Below are positions 45,533 to 54,175 of a stretch of 64,000 bases of DNA, one piece after another (the first letter of the stretch is position 1; each line of letters opens with the position of its first letter). Below the pieces are notes generated by a model. It was not told where the DNA came from and made no database searches. It worked only from the letters and a program-made list of their open reading frames with translations. Position numbers and translations under genes: made by a program. Origin of the DNA: Rhizobium mongolense subsp. loessense (GTDB lineage Bacteria; Pseudomonadota; Alphaproteobacteria; Rhizobiales; Rhizobiaceae). Location: NCBI RefSeq assembly GCF_900099775.1, contig NZ_FMTM01000002.1:186001-250000 (forward strand), in the 5' to 3' direction.

Positions 45533-45570
45533 AGGTTATCGTTAACCTCTTTTTATGTTATCGATAACAA
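45533..45570. promoter_or_regulatory. Two LacI-type operators before the ABC operon and second LacI gene
   Basis: AGGTTATCGTTAACCT (45533-45548) is a palindrome with 6-bp arms. ATGTTATCGATAACAA (45555-45570) differs by one base from the perfect operator at 38697. Their centres are 22 bp apart. They sit in the divergent region between the PAAT operon (minus) and the LacI gene (plus). Confidence 0.78.
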
Positions 45571-45611
45571 TTGGGCTGTCAAGCCAGTTTTTATTTTTTC
45601 AAGGCGCGGGG

Positions 45612-46640
45612 ATGAGGCAAGTGGCAAAGGATAAGACACGGATAGTCACGCTGCTTGATGTGGCAGCAAAGGCAGGCGTAAGCAGCATGACAGTCTCAAA
45701 GGTGATGCGAGGCGTCGGCAACATTTCCAAGGAGACGCAACAAAGGGTTAGATGTGCCGCAGACGAGCTTGGCTATCTGCCGAACAACCTTGCCGGATCA
45801 TTGAGTTCGCGCAAGAGCCGGATGGTAGCAGTGATCATCCCCTCGATCAGCGACATCGTCTTTTCCGAAGTGCTGAGTGGGGTAAACGCCATCCTGCGCC
45901 CCAATGGACTTCATACCTTCATCGGAGAATCGCATTTCGATCCCGGCATCGAAGCAGACCTCGTCCGCGAGATGCTGTCCTTCCGCCCTGCAGGGCTTTT
46001 GCTAAATGGCGGCATGGCACGAAGCACCGCTTGCGACAAATTGCTAGAAAGACGCACCTGCCCGGCCATTCAATTGTGGGATTGCGACAATGAAGATCTC
46101 GATTTCAGCGCCGGCCCTTCGCACATGGAGGCAGGGCAACTCGTTGCTGCGCATTTCCTGGAGCGCCGCCTCAGGCGCGTTGCCTATGTCGGAGCCGAAT
46201 TGGAAAAGGATCTCTGCGCCCGATGGCGCTACCTTGCCTTGCGGTCTTCGCTTGCGAGCGCCAACATCGACGTGATCAGCATGGTTTGCGAAAATCGGCC
46301 CAGACAGGCCGAAACAGGACGCGCCCTTACGCAGGAATTGATCCGTGACCATCCCGAGATCCAGGCTATTCACTTTTTGAACGACGCGATGGCGCTTGGT
46401 GGCCTCTCCTATCTGCACGAAGCGGGAATTCCGGTTCCAGAGCAGATGTCCGTGGTGGGATTTAACGGCACGTCCATCCCCAACACGGTCCGAACCAGAC
46501 TTACGACCGTTGATATACCTCGCGCCGAGATCGGCAAGACGGCGGCTCAGGCGCTGTTGAATATACTTGCAAACGTGCACGTGAACCGATCGTGGCGGGC
46601 TGAGATCCAGCTCATCCAGGGCAACACGACGAGACGATGA
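45612..46640 (+). CDS. Second LacI-family regulator
   Basis: A 342-residue LacI protein starting MRQVAKDKTRIVTLLDVAAK. The HTH is VTLLDVAAKAGVSSMTVSKV with hinge helix ELGYLPNNLAGSLSSRKS; the effector domain ends VVGFNGTSIPNTVRTRLTTV. It is divergent from the PAAT transporter, which it probably controls. Recognition helix residues (SSMTVSK) differ from those of the other LacI protein (SPMTVSR), though the operators are nearly the same, so cross-regulation is possible. The ATG at 45612 is preferred because earlier ones fall in the operator. Confidence 0.87.
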   Translation: MRQVAKDKTRIVTLLDVAAKAGVSSMTVSKVMRGVGNISKETQQRVRCAADELGYLPNNLAGSLSSRKSRMVAVIIPSISDIVFSEVLSGVNAILRPNGLHTFIGESHFDPGIEADLVREMLSFRPAGLLLNGGMARSTACDKLLERRTCPAIQLWDCDNEDLDFSAGPSHMEAGQLVAAHFLERRLRRVAYVGAELEKDLCARWRYLALRSSLASANIDVISMVCENRPRQAETGRALTQELIRDHPEIQAIHFLNDAMALGGLSYLHEAGIPVPEQMSVVGFNGTSIPNTVRTRLTTVDIPRAEIGKTAAQALLNILANVHVNRSWRAEIQLIQGNTTRR

Positions 46641-46736
46641 TCGATCGTCTGTTCATCCATCCGTCAATATCGCTTGCGACGCAACATGCAAAAGAATGGC
46701 ACCATTCGCGGTGCCCAGTTTCCGGGAGGGAGGCTG

Positions 46737-46935
46737 CTACATCTTGCCCCAGAGCTTTTTATACTCGTCGCGGTAACCGTTTTCCGGATCGAACGAGTTC
46801 TTGGGACCGCCATCGAATTCGACATTGTCGGCGGTGACGACATGGAGCGGGGAGAGATAGCCAGACCACTGTTGGCCGGCAAAGGCGCGGTTCAACTCGT
46901 CGACAAGCTGCCAGCCCTGCAGGTTGAGGGGTCGG
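46737..46935 (-). pseudogene. C-terminal remnant of a sugar ABC transporter substrate-binding protein
   Basis: The frame reads NLQGWQLVDELNRAFAGQQW, SGYLSPLHVVTADNVEFDGG and DPENGYRDEYKKLWGKM before TAG. This is the end of ribose/RbsB-like binding proteins. About 60 codons remain; upstream sequence is unrelated and no permease or ATPase gene follows. It is a relic next to the second LacI gene, perhaps a former target. Confidence 0.65.
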
Positions 46936-46945
46936 GATAGTGCTC

Positions 46946-47476
46946 ATATAGTCGCCACGCATTGACACATGCTCCCGCGCCAGCCGTTCGTCGATCGTCG
47001 ACGGCCAAGGTGGAAGGCCACCCGTCGGCTCGCAGTGATAACTTTCACGAAAAAAGGCCCTGCGGGCTGGGGGCAGACGGGGCAGGGCCAGATGCCAGAT
47101 TAGGACTGGCGGAACGCACGCCCCCTGGGCGTCGATGGTCTGGGAGAGCGTGCGCGAGATCGAAGAATAACATATTTCTCGCGCATCGAAGCCTGTCCCA
47201 AAGGCTTAAGCAAAGGAGTAGTGAGACGGCCACGTCTCAGAGTGAGCAAGCATCTTCGGATCCACAAGTAATCGGACACGCGCGAACACGTGTGCCGGAA
47301 AGGGCATCCGGCACGGCCAAGGTACGTTCAAAAATCGGCCGCGGTTTGTCGCCGTCAGTCGACACGACATCATCGACCTGATCCGCCCCTCACCCGCGAC
47401 TCCTCGAACTGATCCCTTTTCTCCGGGCGATTGTGCGACATGTACTGCCCAGTGCCAGCCAAAGCGATGTTTTGAT
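46946..47476. other. Intergenic stretch holding an orphan minus-strand terminator
   Basis: About 530 bp. Reading frames on both strands show no family resemblance. The only clear element is the terminator at 47050-47089. This could be the 3' end of a small RNA transcribed on the minus strand. Confidence 0.4.
47050..47089 (-). terminator. Intrinsic terminator with no obvious gene
   Basis: On the minus strand GGCCCTGC, an 18-nt loop, GCAGGGCC, then six T. Stem of 8 bp, GC-rich. No coding gene on that strand ends here. Confidence 0.65.
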
Positions 47477-47902
47477 ATGACAGAGACTTTCGAGCAGTTT
47501 TTGCAGTTGACGCAAACCACTTCCGCCTTGATTGCCGTCTCTGACGCTGATGATCGGCTGCGATATGCCAATGACGCCTTCCGCTCAGTCTACTTCATCG
47601 ATCCCGATGAGTCTCCGCTGTGGCCCGATCTGATGCGCCGCAATTTCGAACTCGCACGGGCACGGTCACGTATCGCCGATTTCGATGAATGGCTGCGATC
47701 GACACAATCGCGCCGCGGCAAAATTGGATTTCGGGCCGAGACGGATTTGGTCGATGGCCGGTGGCTGTGGATGACTGAGGCCGTTCAAAAGAATGGCTGG
47801 ATGCTGTGCATCGCCAGCGACAAACGGGAGAAGCACGCCCAACCACATCGCCGGGGTGGCTTCGCCGCCATATGCAGTCAATCTTTCAACGCCACCGAAT
47901 AG
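47477..47902 (+). pseudogene. PAS-domain fragment, probably a truncated diguanylate cyclase
   Basis: A 141-residue frame: FEQFLQLTQTTSALIAVSDA, DDRLRYANDAFRSVYFIDPD and DGRWLWMTEAVQKNGWMLCI form one PAS domain. After LCIASD, where rhizobial PAS-GGDEF proteins normally continue with a linker and the GGDEF domain, the sequence becomes unrelated and low-quality (KREKHAQPHRRGG). It therefore appears to have lost its catalytic half. It could also be a stand-alone PAS protein. Confidence 0.55.
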
Positions 47903-47912
47903 TACCAACTTA

Positions 47913-48042
47913 AAGTCCAGCCTCGGCGAACACCTTGCCGCACACCATCGTGCTTATCGAAGAGGTGAAGGACGGCGGTTACGGCCGCGCCGATGAGATC
48001 TTTATTCTGCCGGACGTCTATCGCAGCAAAGAAGGCACTTAG
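47913..48042 (+). other. Coding-like fragment of unknown origin
   Basis: The frame PHTIVLIEEVKDGGYGRADE followed by IFILPDVYRSKEGT ends in TAG at 48040-48042. It looks like the end of a real protein by composition but lacks a start codon, and I do not recognise the family. Confidence 0.3.
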
Positions 48043-48182
48043 GTGGCCCATTACCGGCGGACATGCCGTCCGCCGGCAAAGTCACATTCGTACCGCGTCC
48101 TGCCCATGTCGGGCACGGTTCGGCAAGCGTTACCTGGTGACGTTGACGATTGCGGCAGGGTAAGCCTACCGCCCGCTCTCCA

Positions 48183-50075
48183 TCAAGATTGCAACGCTCT
48201 TTGGAATACCCGTGTCAGTCTCTCGGCAAAGGCACGGGGATCGACGGGTCTGTCGCCATCAAGGATCCGTGCTTGGTCAAGCAGGAGCAATGCTGCATCC
48301 TCCCTTAGCGAAGAGCCGTCGTCTTTGGCAGCAATTCCTTTCACCAGCGGATGTTCGAGATTGATCTCCAAGATGGGCTTTGCAGCCGACTGGAGTCGTC
48401 CTGCGCCCTGCAGTATCTTTTCCATCTGGCGGTCGTAGCCTTGCTCAGATGCGACGAGGCAAACCGCACTTTCCGTCAGTCTATCGGAGGCACGAACATC
48501 CGACACCTGGTCTGCAAGCGTCTCGCGGGCAAAGGCGATGAAGTTCTCGAGATCCGCCGGCGTTTCGCTCTTCGCGGCTGCTTGGTCATTGGACGTGGCG
48601 AACTGCGCCAGGTCGGCTGCCCCTTGCGTGATCGATTTGAAGGTCTTTCCCTCGAATTCGGGTGCATTCATCACCCAGAAGCTGTCGATGGAGTCGGTCA
48701 AAAGGAGGACCTCGATGCCGCGAGCGCGAAATCCTTCTAGCTGCGGCGATGCCTTCAGCTGATCCAGGCTGTTGCCGGTCAAATAATAAATTGCGCTCTG
48801 ATCCTGTTTGGCATCTTTCACATAATCTGACAGAGAGCGATACCCGTCACTCGAGGCCGTGGTTCTAAAGCGCGACAGGGCAATCAGCTGCGAGCGGCGT
48901 TCGAAATCCTCGTAAATGCCTTCCTTAACGACTGAACCGAAAGTCTCCCAAAACTTGATGAAGGCGTCCGCATCGTTCTCGGCGAGTTTCTCGATTGCTG
49001 CTACGACCCTGCTGGTTACGCCCTTCCTGATCGCCGCCAGGATGGGGCTCGCCTGGATCATCTCGCGCGAAACGTTGAGGGGAAGGTCTGCGGTATCGAT
49101 CAGGCCTCTCACAAAGCGAAGATAACGCGGCATGAGTTCGGCGTCGTCGGTGATGAAGACACGCTTTACATAAAGCTTCATCCGGCCCTTGCGGTCGGGA
49201 TCGAACATGTCGAACGGCTGCGATCCCGGAACGAAGGCTAGTGCAGTATACTCATGCCGTCCTTCGGCCCGGAAATGAACAGTCACCGCAGGCTCGTCAT
49301 ACTGTCCGGAAATGCCGCGGTAGAAATCCGTGTACTCTTCGGCCGAAATGTCACTTTTCGAACGCGTCCAAAGAGCCGTACCGTCGGTGAGCTGGATCGC
49401 TTCGGCGCCCGGCTTTTCGATGATCGTGATCGGCACGGGAACGTGGCCGGATTGCTCCTTGACAATCCGCTCGACCGACCAGCGGGATGTGTAGGTCTTG
49501 GCGTCCTCCATCAAATGCAAAGTGATACGCGTGCCACGGGGCGGAGCATCCACCACGTCCACGGGGCTGACGCTATAGCTGCCCCGACCATCGGACGACC
49601 ATAACCAAGCCTCATCGGCGCCCGCACGCCGGGAAACCACGTCGACGCGTTCGGCAACCATGAAGCAGGAATAGAAGCCGACACCGAACTGTCCGATCAG
49701 TTGTGCGCTCTCGCCGGCCTTGTTGGCCTCAATGCGCTCCATGAAGGCACGGGTTCCCGAGCGGGCAATGGTGCCGAGCGCCTCGATCAATTCGTCACGG
49801 CTCATACCAATACCGTTGTCCTCGACGACCAATTGGCGTTTTTCCTCGTCGAGCGATAGCGTAATCCGGCCGTCCGGATCGTTTGCAAGCATTGTGGGTG
49901 TCGCAATCGCCTCGAACCGCAGCTTCTCGGACGCATCGGCGGCGTTCGAGATCAGTTCACGCAGAAAGACATCCTTGTCCGAATAGACCGAATGCACCAT
50001 CATGTGCAGAAGGCGCGCCACATCAGCCTCGAAGATGTGGTTTTCGGCAGTATTGTGCGTGGCGGTCGTCGTCAT
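48183..50075 (-). CDS. htpG: Molecular chaperone HtpG (Hsp90)
   Basis: A 630-residue bacterial Hsp90. The GHKL ATPase domain has FLRELISNAADASEKLRFEA, VVEDNGIGMSRDELIEALGT and IGQFGVGFYSCFMVAERVDV. The middle domain has LYVKRVFITDDAELMPRYLR and DLPLNVSREMIQASPILAAI (with catalytic Arg). A C-terminal dimerisation domain follows (LEINLEHPLVKGI). It is full length. It is an ATP-dependent cytoplasmic chaperone, normally heat-induced; no clear heat-shock promoter was located. It is flanked by decayed genes on both sides. Confidence 0.97.
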   Translation of the reverse strand: MTTTATHNTAENHIFEADVARLLHMMVHSVYSDKDVFLRELISNAADASEKLRFEAIATPTMLANDPDGRITLSLDEEKRQLVVEDNGIGMSRDELIEALGTIARSGTRAFMERIEANKAGESAQLIGQFGVGFYSCFMVAERVDVVSRRAGADEAWLWSSDGRGSYSVSPVDVVDAPPRGTRITLHLMEDAKTYTSRWSVERIVKEQSGHVPVPITIIEKPGAEAIQLTDGTALWTRSKSDISAEEYTDFYRGISGQYDEPAVTVHFRAEGRHEYTALAFVPGSQPFDMFDPDRKGRMKLYVKRVFITDDAELMPRYLRFVRGLIDTADLPLNVSREMIQASPILAAIRKGVTSRVVAAIEKLAENDADAFIKFWETFGSVVKEGIYEDFERRSQLIALSRFRTTASSDGYRSLSDYVKDAKQDQSAIYYLTGNSLDQLKASPQLEGFRARGIEVLLLTDSIDSFWVMNAPEFEGKTFKSITQGAADLAQFATSNDQAAAKSETPADLENFIAFARETLADQVSDVRASDRLTESAVCLVASEQGYDRQMEKILQGAGRLQSAAKPILEINLEHPLVKGIAAKDDGSSLREDAALLLLDQARILDGDRPVDPRAFAERLTRVFQRALQS

Positions 50076-50078
50076 ACG

Positions 50079-50480
50079 TCATGATCTCCCATGATGAAAA
50101 AAACGATCGATCAGGTGGCAAAGACTTCGATTGAATTCAAGATGTTTCTTCAACATCGAATGAAGCGCAAGGCTCAAGTGCGCTTGCGCCGGCTTTATTG
50201 TCGGCAACGCGTCCCATTCTCCGCTGACGATCTCGGTGTGCTTGTCCCTGGACCAAGCAGCAGCGCCCGCAGGACGCGCCTGGCTGACGGATCGCGTGCA
50301 CTGCCCCGTTTTTCGGAGGAAGACCAATTCGATACGCAGCGGCGAAGCACGAGCGAGCTCGACACAGACAGGCTGGTCGAGCCGCCTGGCGAGTACCTCT
50401 GCGCGAGCCACACGAATGTGTCCTTGCGCGTGGTTGCGAGTATCTGGGCTCACGCCGATCCGCATCCTGCGGGTCGACAA
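50079..50480 (-). pseudogene. Degenerate second copy of the DUF4304-like gene
   Basis: Minus-strand residues RNHAQGHIRVARAEVLARRL and DQPVCVELARASPLRIELVF align with RNNTHWRIASLAQTGAACRL and DQLSYAELDGASELRLEVVS of the intact protein at 32077. The nucleotide sequences also align (for example around 50300-50400 against 32240-32340). The 5' half including the QKS motif is gone or scrambled and frames shift, so this is a decayed paralogue. Confidence 0.6.
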
Positions 50481-50916
50481 TATCGCTCCGGCATTGGCGA
50501 TGCATCTTCAACCGGTCACAGACGGCGCTGGCGGCTCTCAGACCGGTTCTTCCAATATAACTTTCCTTTGGCAAAGAACGAGCGCATGATTGCCGCTTGT
50601 CCGCAGATGGGAAACGCTCACGCCTGCGAACCGGCTCTTTCAACGGAGCGGATGCCTTTGACTGGCGGATGATCGCTGCGCGGGAGGATGGAGTAACCAT
50701 TCTCGTCCTATCGGTCGCAGCGACCATCGAATACCCTGGCCGTCATCGAATATGGCGCCTCTGGAGCTCCCCGAGCAGCCGCCGCAGTTATGTCAGAGCT
50801 GTACAGAGCGCTTTCAAGTTCTGGCCCTGTGCTGTGCTTGGACGCATAAACCAGCGAATAGCTAATCCTCGTGGCGCTTGGTGTGGGACCGGGCTCTAAC
50901 CTGATTGGAGACGTCG
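50481..50916. other. Intergenic stretch, nothing recognised
   Basis: About 430 bp between the DUF4304-like relic and the Crp-family gene. It may contain further debris of that relic; no promoter or terminator stands out. Confidence 0.4.
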
Positions 50917-51663
50917 ATGCCATTTTTCTCCCAGGCGACCGTTGCGAACAGACTGCTTAGGGCATTGGCGCCGGAAGCCTTCGAGCGGCTCAGTTCGGAA
51001 ATGACCGCAATCGATCTTGGCCTCAGACAAGTTGTTGTCGAATCCGACGCGCCCATCTCACATGTTTGCTTTATCGAGAGCGGCCTTGCGTCAATGGTTG
51101 CCGTCAGCTCCGACGATGAGGCGGTTGAGGTCGGGCACATTGGACGCGAGGGCCTTGGTGGCCACCATGTGCTGTTAATGAGCGACCGCACCCCGAACAG
51201 AACATTCATGCAAGTCGCCGGAACCGGAATAGCTGTTCCGGTCGAACCCTTCATGACCATCATCGACAACCATAAGCCGACGAGACATTTGCTGCTGCGC
51301 TACGTGCATTCGGCGAACTTGCAGCTTGCTCATTCAGCTCTTGCAAACGCGCGCTACAGCATGCAGGAGCGCCTCGCGCGATGGCTGCTGATGTGTCATG
51401 ACCGTCTCGAGGGCGACAATCTCGCGCTTACCCATGAATTCCTGGGAATGATGCTCGGGGTTCGGCGTGCTGGCGTGACAAACGAGTTGCACATTCTCGA
51501 AGGCATCCACGCCATCAGATCAACGCGGGGTAACGTACGCATCATCGACAGGGAAAAGCTCAAGAAAATTGCCGGTGGCTGCTACGGCCTGCCCGAGGCG
51601 GAGTACGAGCGGCTGATAGGCATTCCAATGAGCGTGGCGCATCGGGCTATTCGCATCGCTTGA
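50917..51663 (+). CDS. Crp/Fnr-family transcriptional regulator
   Basis: A 248-residue protein starting MPFFSQATVANRLLRALAPE, with TTGGAGACG 8 nt upstream. An N-terminal cyclic-nucleotide-binding fold (VCFIESGLASMVAVSSDDEA, EVGHIGREGLGGHHVLL) precedes a winged HTH (ALTHEFLGMMLGVRRAGVTN). The usual cAMP-binding Arg-Ser motif and the Fnr cysteines are not evident, so this belongs to the effector-unknown rhizobial group with GREG(M/L)xG. It is monocistronic. Confidence 0.87.
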   Translation: MPFFSQATVANRLLRALAPEAFERLSSEMTAIDLGLRQVVVESDAPISHVCFIESGLASMVAVSSDDEAVEVGHIGREGLGGHHVLLMSDRTPNRTFMQVAGTGIAVPVEPFMTIIDNHKPTRHLLLRYVHSANLQLAHSALANARYSMQERLARWLLMCHDRLEGDNLALTHEFLGMMLGVRRAGVTNELHILEGIHAIRSTRGNVRIIDREKLKKIAGGCYGLPEAEYERLIGIPMSVAHRAIRIA

Positions 51664-52348
51664 TCGCATCTGCAAACTGAACAACGCAAAGAAGTGCGGC
51701 CTCAGAGGCTGCGTACGTCGCGGCCCTGTAACATCGGCCCAGCTGGTCGGGCTGCGCCGTGGCTGGAGCGCTTGATCGATCCGGCATGTCCGAAACCGCG
51801 CAATACCTTTTAGCCATTCTTGCTTTCTGCGCGCCGGTGGTCGCAAAAAAATCGCGTTGAAATCCTCAGCGAGCGCGGCCAGGACGCGGTCAGGCGCGCC
51901 ATCGAGCCGTGTTAGCTGTGGCATCAAGTCGTCGGATAGATTGGTCGAGAGGCTCAACCATGATTGCGCGCCAGCGCCCGCTGGCCATCCTTCGTCTCTG
52001 GCAGTTGACGAAACCAGAACCGGCTGACGACTGTTTCCAGTTCGAAACCTCCGGCCACACGTGGCGTGATGTGTCAAGCTTACCGCTGAATCCGACGACG
52101 GACTTGGTATGCCGGCAAAAATCTGGCGGCCGCAAGTGGCCTTTGCTGGATCGTGCTGCTTCTATGAGGGCTATTGCTTACGGCGCCTGGTTGTGAACTC
52201 GGCGCTTCACATCCTCCATAAGGTCGTGTTAAGGCCGCTATCCATTGGGGATCGCACGAGGCGAACGACACGAAGGGCGAAACCGCCATACCCGGTCTCG
52301 GAGGGGAGCGTCGTTTTTGAACGGGAGACCGAACCGCCGGTGATATCC
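51664..52348. other. Intergenic stretch, nothing recognised
   Basis: About 685 bp downstream of the Crp-family gene and of the convergent allophanate hydrolase gene. One minus frame (DDLMPQLTRLDGAPDRVLAA, LAEDFNAIFL) is faintly protein-like, but I cannot assign it. No terminator with a clear T-run was found. Confidence 0.4.
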
Positions 52349-54175
52349 TCATCCTCTGTCCTTTTCCTCTGTTTCGGTCTTCAATCGCATGTAGTGTCGC
52401 CAGCCGCCGAGTTCGGTGATCTCGTGCGCACCATCGACGGCATAGGCTTCGCAGATAAATCCCGAGACGCTGGAGCCATCATCGAGAACAAGCTTGCCGA
52501 TGCCGAGCGGTCCGGGGATATTCTGCACGAAGCGACCAAAGGCTTCCGGAGGCAGCGCCCAAACTTCGACTTCGAGGCCTTTTCCCTGATACCCAGGTTG
52601 GCGCACCAGGCCGGGTTTTGGCGGGGCGGTGTTTGGAAGGACAAACAGCCGGTAGTCACCTGCAGTCCGGCAAGTTTTGACAAGGCGCCCACCTCCTGCC
52701 GTGAGCTCATAATTGAGCGGCATGCCAGTCAAATGTGCCCCGACGACAGCGATCGGCACCGAGCGATCATCGGCCTGCGGCGCGTGGCTTACCTCGGGGA
52801 TGACGGCCTCGCGGTCCTTACCCATCCCCATATTCAAGGTCCGGTGCATGGCGTCGGCGAAAGGCGCGAGAGCGTCGTCGGTAAAGGCGGGGCCGATCAG
52901 CGTCACACCGGCCGGCAGGTGGCCGTCCGCATCAAATCCGGCTGGAACAGCGATCGCGGCGCAATCGAGCAGGTTGACGAAGTTGGTGTACCGGCCGAAA
53001 TGACCGTTTTTGACAATCGGATCCGCCATCATCTGCTCGACCGTATAAGTGGTCGGCGAGGTCGGCAGCATCAAAACATCCGCTTTTTGCCATTCCTGCC
53101 TGGTCTTCTGCCGGAGCGCTTCGAGCTTGTATCTGCCCTCGAAGGCGGCAACGGCATCATAGGCTTTGGCACCCTCGATGATCGTGCGTACCGTCGGATC
53201 AAAATCACCGGCATTCGTCGCGAGAAAATCCTTCACCGCGGCCAGCCGTTCGGCGACCCAGGGGCCGTCATACAGCAATTCGGCCGCCTGCCGGAACGGG
53301 GCATAATCGAAAGGAACGATGGTGGCACCGAGAGCACGCGCCCTTTCGATGGCCGCATCATAGAGGCCCTCGACATCCTTGTTGCCGAAGAATTCCCGTT
53401 CGGCTCCGTCGAGCACGCCGATCCTCAGGCCGGAGGCGGGCAGGTTGGCGGGAACTGCGTGGCGTGAGAAGGGGTCGGCGGCGTCATAACCCTCCATCAC
53501 TTTGCGGATCGCAACGCCGTCGCCGACCGTCGCGGCAAAGACGGTGACGACATCGACGCTGCGGCAGGCGGGAACCACGCCGACATTCGGCACGAGCCCC
53601 GGCGTCGGCTTGATGCCGACCAGATTGTTGAAGGCCGCCGGCACGCGGCCGGAACCGGCCGTATCGGTGCCGAGCGCGAAGCTCGCCAGGCCAGAAGCAA
53701 CGGCTACCGCCGACCCGGAACTCGAGCCGCCCGACACATAATTTCTGTCGAAGACCGAGCGCGGCGCGCCGTGGGGCGACCGCGTGCCGTTGAGGCCGGT
53801 GGCGAACTGGTCGAGATTGGTCTTGCCGATCACCAACGCGCCGGCGGTTGTCAGCCGCGCCACCACCGTCGCGTCCTGGTCGGGGCGATAAGCAAAGGCC
53901 GGGCAGGCCGCCGTCGTCGGCAAGCCGGCAACATCGATATTGTCCTTGACCGCGAAGGGGATGCCCCAGAGCGGGAGGCTGTTTGGCCCGGGAGCGCGCG
54001 CCATCAGATCCCTGGCGGCGGCACGCAAGTCATCGTCGGGGGTCTGTGTGATGAAGATCGCCGGATCATCGGCAGCTCTGCGTCGGGCGATCACCTGCTC
54101 GGCGAGATCGAGAGGCGAAAGGCCGGCTGCATAGGCGGATTGGAGCGAAGCGAGATCGAGAATGGTAGGGAGCAT
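52349..54175 (-). CDS. atzF: Allophanate hydrolase
   Basis: A 608-residue amidase-signature enzyme plus C-terminal domain. The catalytic triad is visible: Lys77 in FAVKDNIDVAG, Ser151/152 in GGSSSGSAVAVA, and nucleophile Ser175 in GTDTAGSGRVPA. The C-terminal 160 residues (HLTGMPLNYELTAGGGRLVK) are the domain specific to allophanate hydrolases. It cleaves allophanate to ammonia and CO2. It starts on the last base of the carboxylase stop (TGATG), so translation is coupled. It is the last gene of the riboswitch-controlled operon. Confidence 0.93.
   Translation of the reverse strand: MLPTILDLASLQSAYAAGLSPLDLAEQVIARRRAADDPAIFITQTPDDDLRAAARDLMARAPGPNSLPLWGIPFAVKDNIDVAGLPTTAACPAFAYRPDQDATVVARLTTAGALVIGKTNLDQFATGLNGTRSPHGAPRSVFDRNYVSGGSSSGSAVAVASGLASFALGTDTAGSGRVPAAFNNLVGIKPTPGLVPNVGVVPACRSVDVVTVFAATVGDGVAIRKVMEGYDAADPFSRHAVPANLPASGLRIGVLDGAEREFFGNKDVEGLYDAAIERARALGATIVPFDYAPFRQAAELLYDGPWVAERLAAVKDFLATNAGDFDPTVRTIIEGAKAYDAVAAFEGRYKLEALRQKTRQEWQKADVLMLPTSPTTYTVEQMMADPIVKNGHFGRYTNFVNLLDCAAIAVPAGFDADGHLPAGVTLIGPAFTDDALAPFADAMHRTLNMGMGKDREAVIPEVSHAPQADDRSVPIAVVGAHLTGMPLNYELTAGGGRLVKTCRTAGDYRLFVLPNTAPPKPGLVRQPGYQGKGLEVEVWALPPEAFGRFVQNIPGPLGIGKLVLDDGSSVSGFICEAYAVDGAHEITELGGWRHYMRLKTETEEKDRG

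Noticed and set aside
46962..47381. 139-codon plus frame
   Set aside because: Low-complexity, Arg/Ser-rich composition typical of a non-coding frame in GC-rich DNA.
52109..53467. Plus-strand frame of 452 codons
   Set aside because: Antisense to allophanate hydrolase; no recognisable domain.
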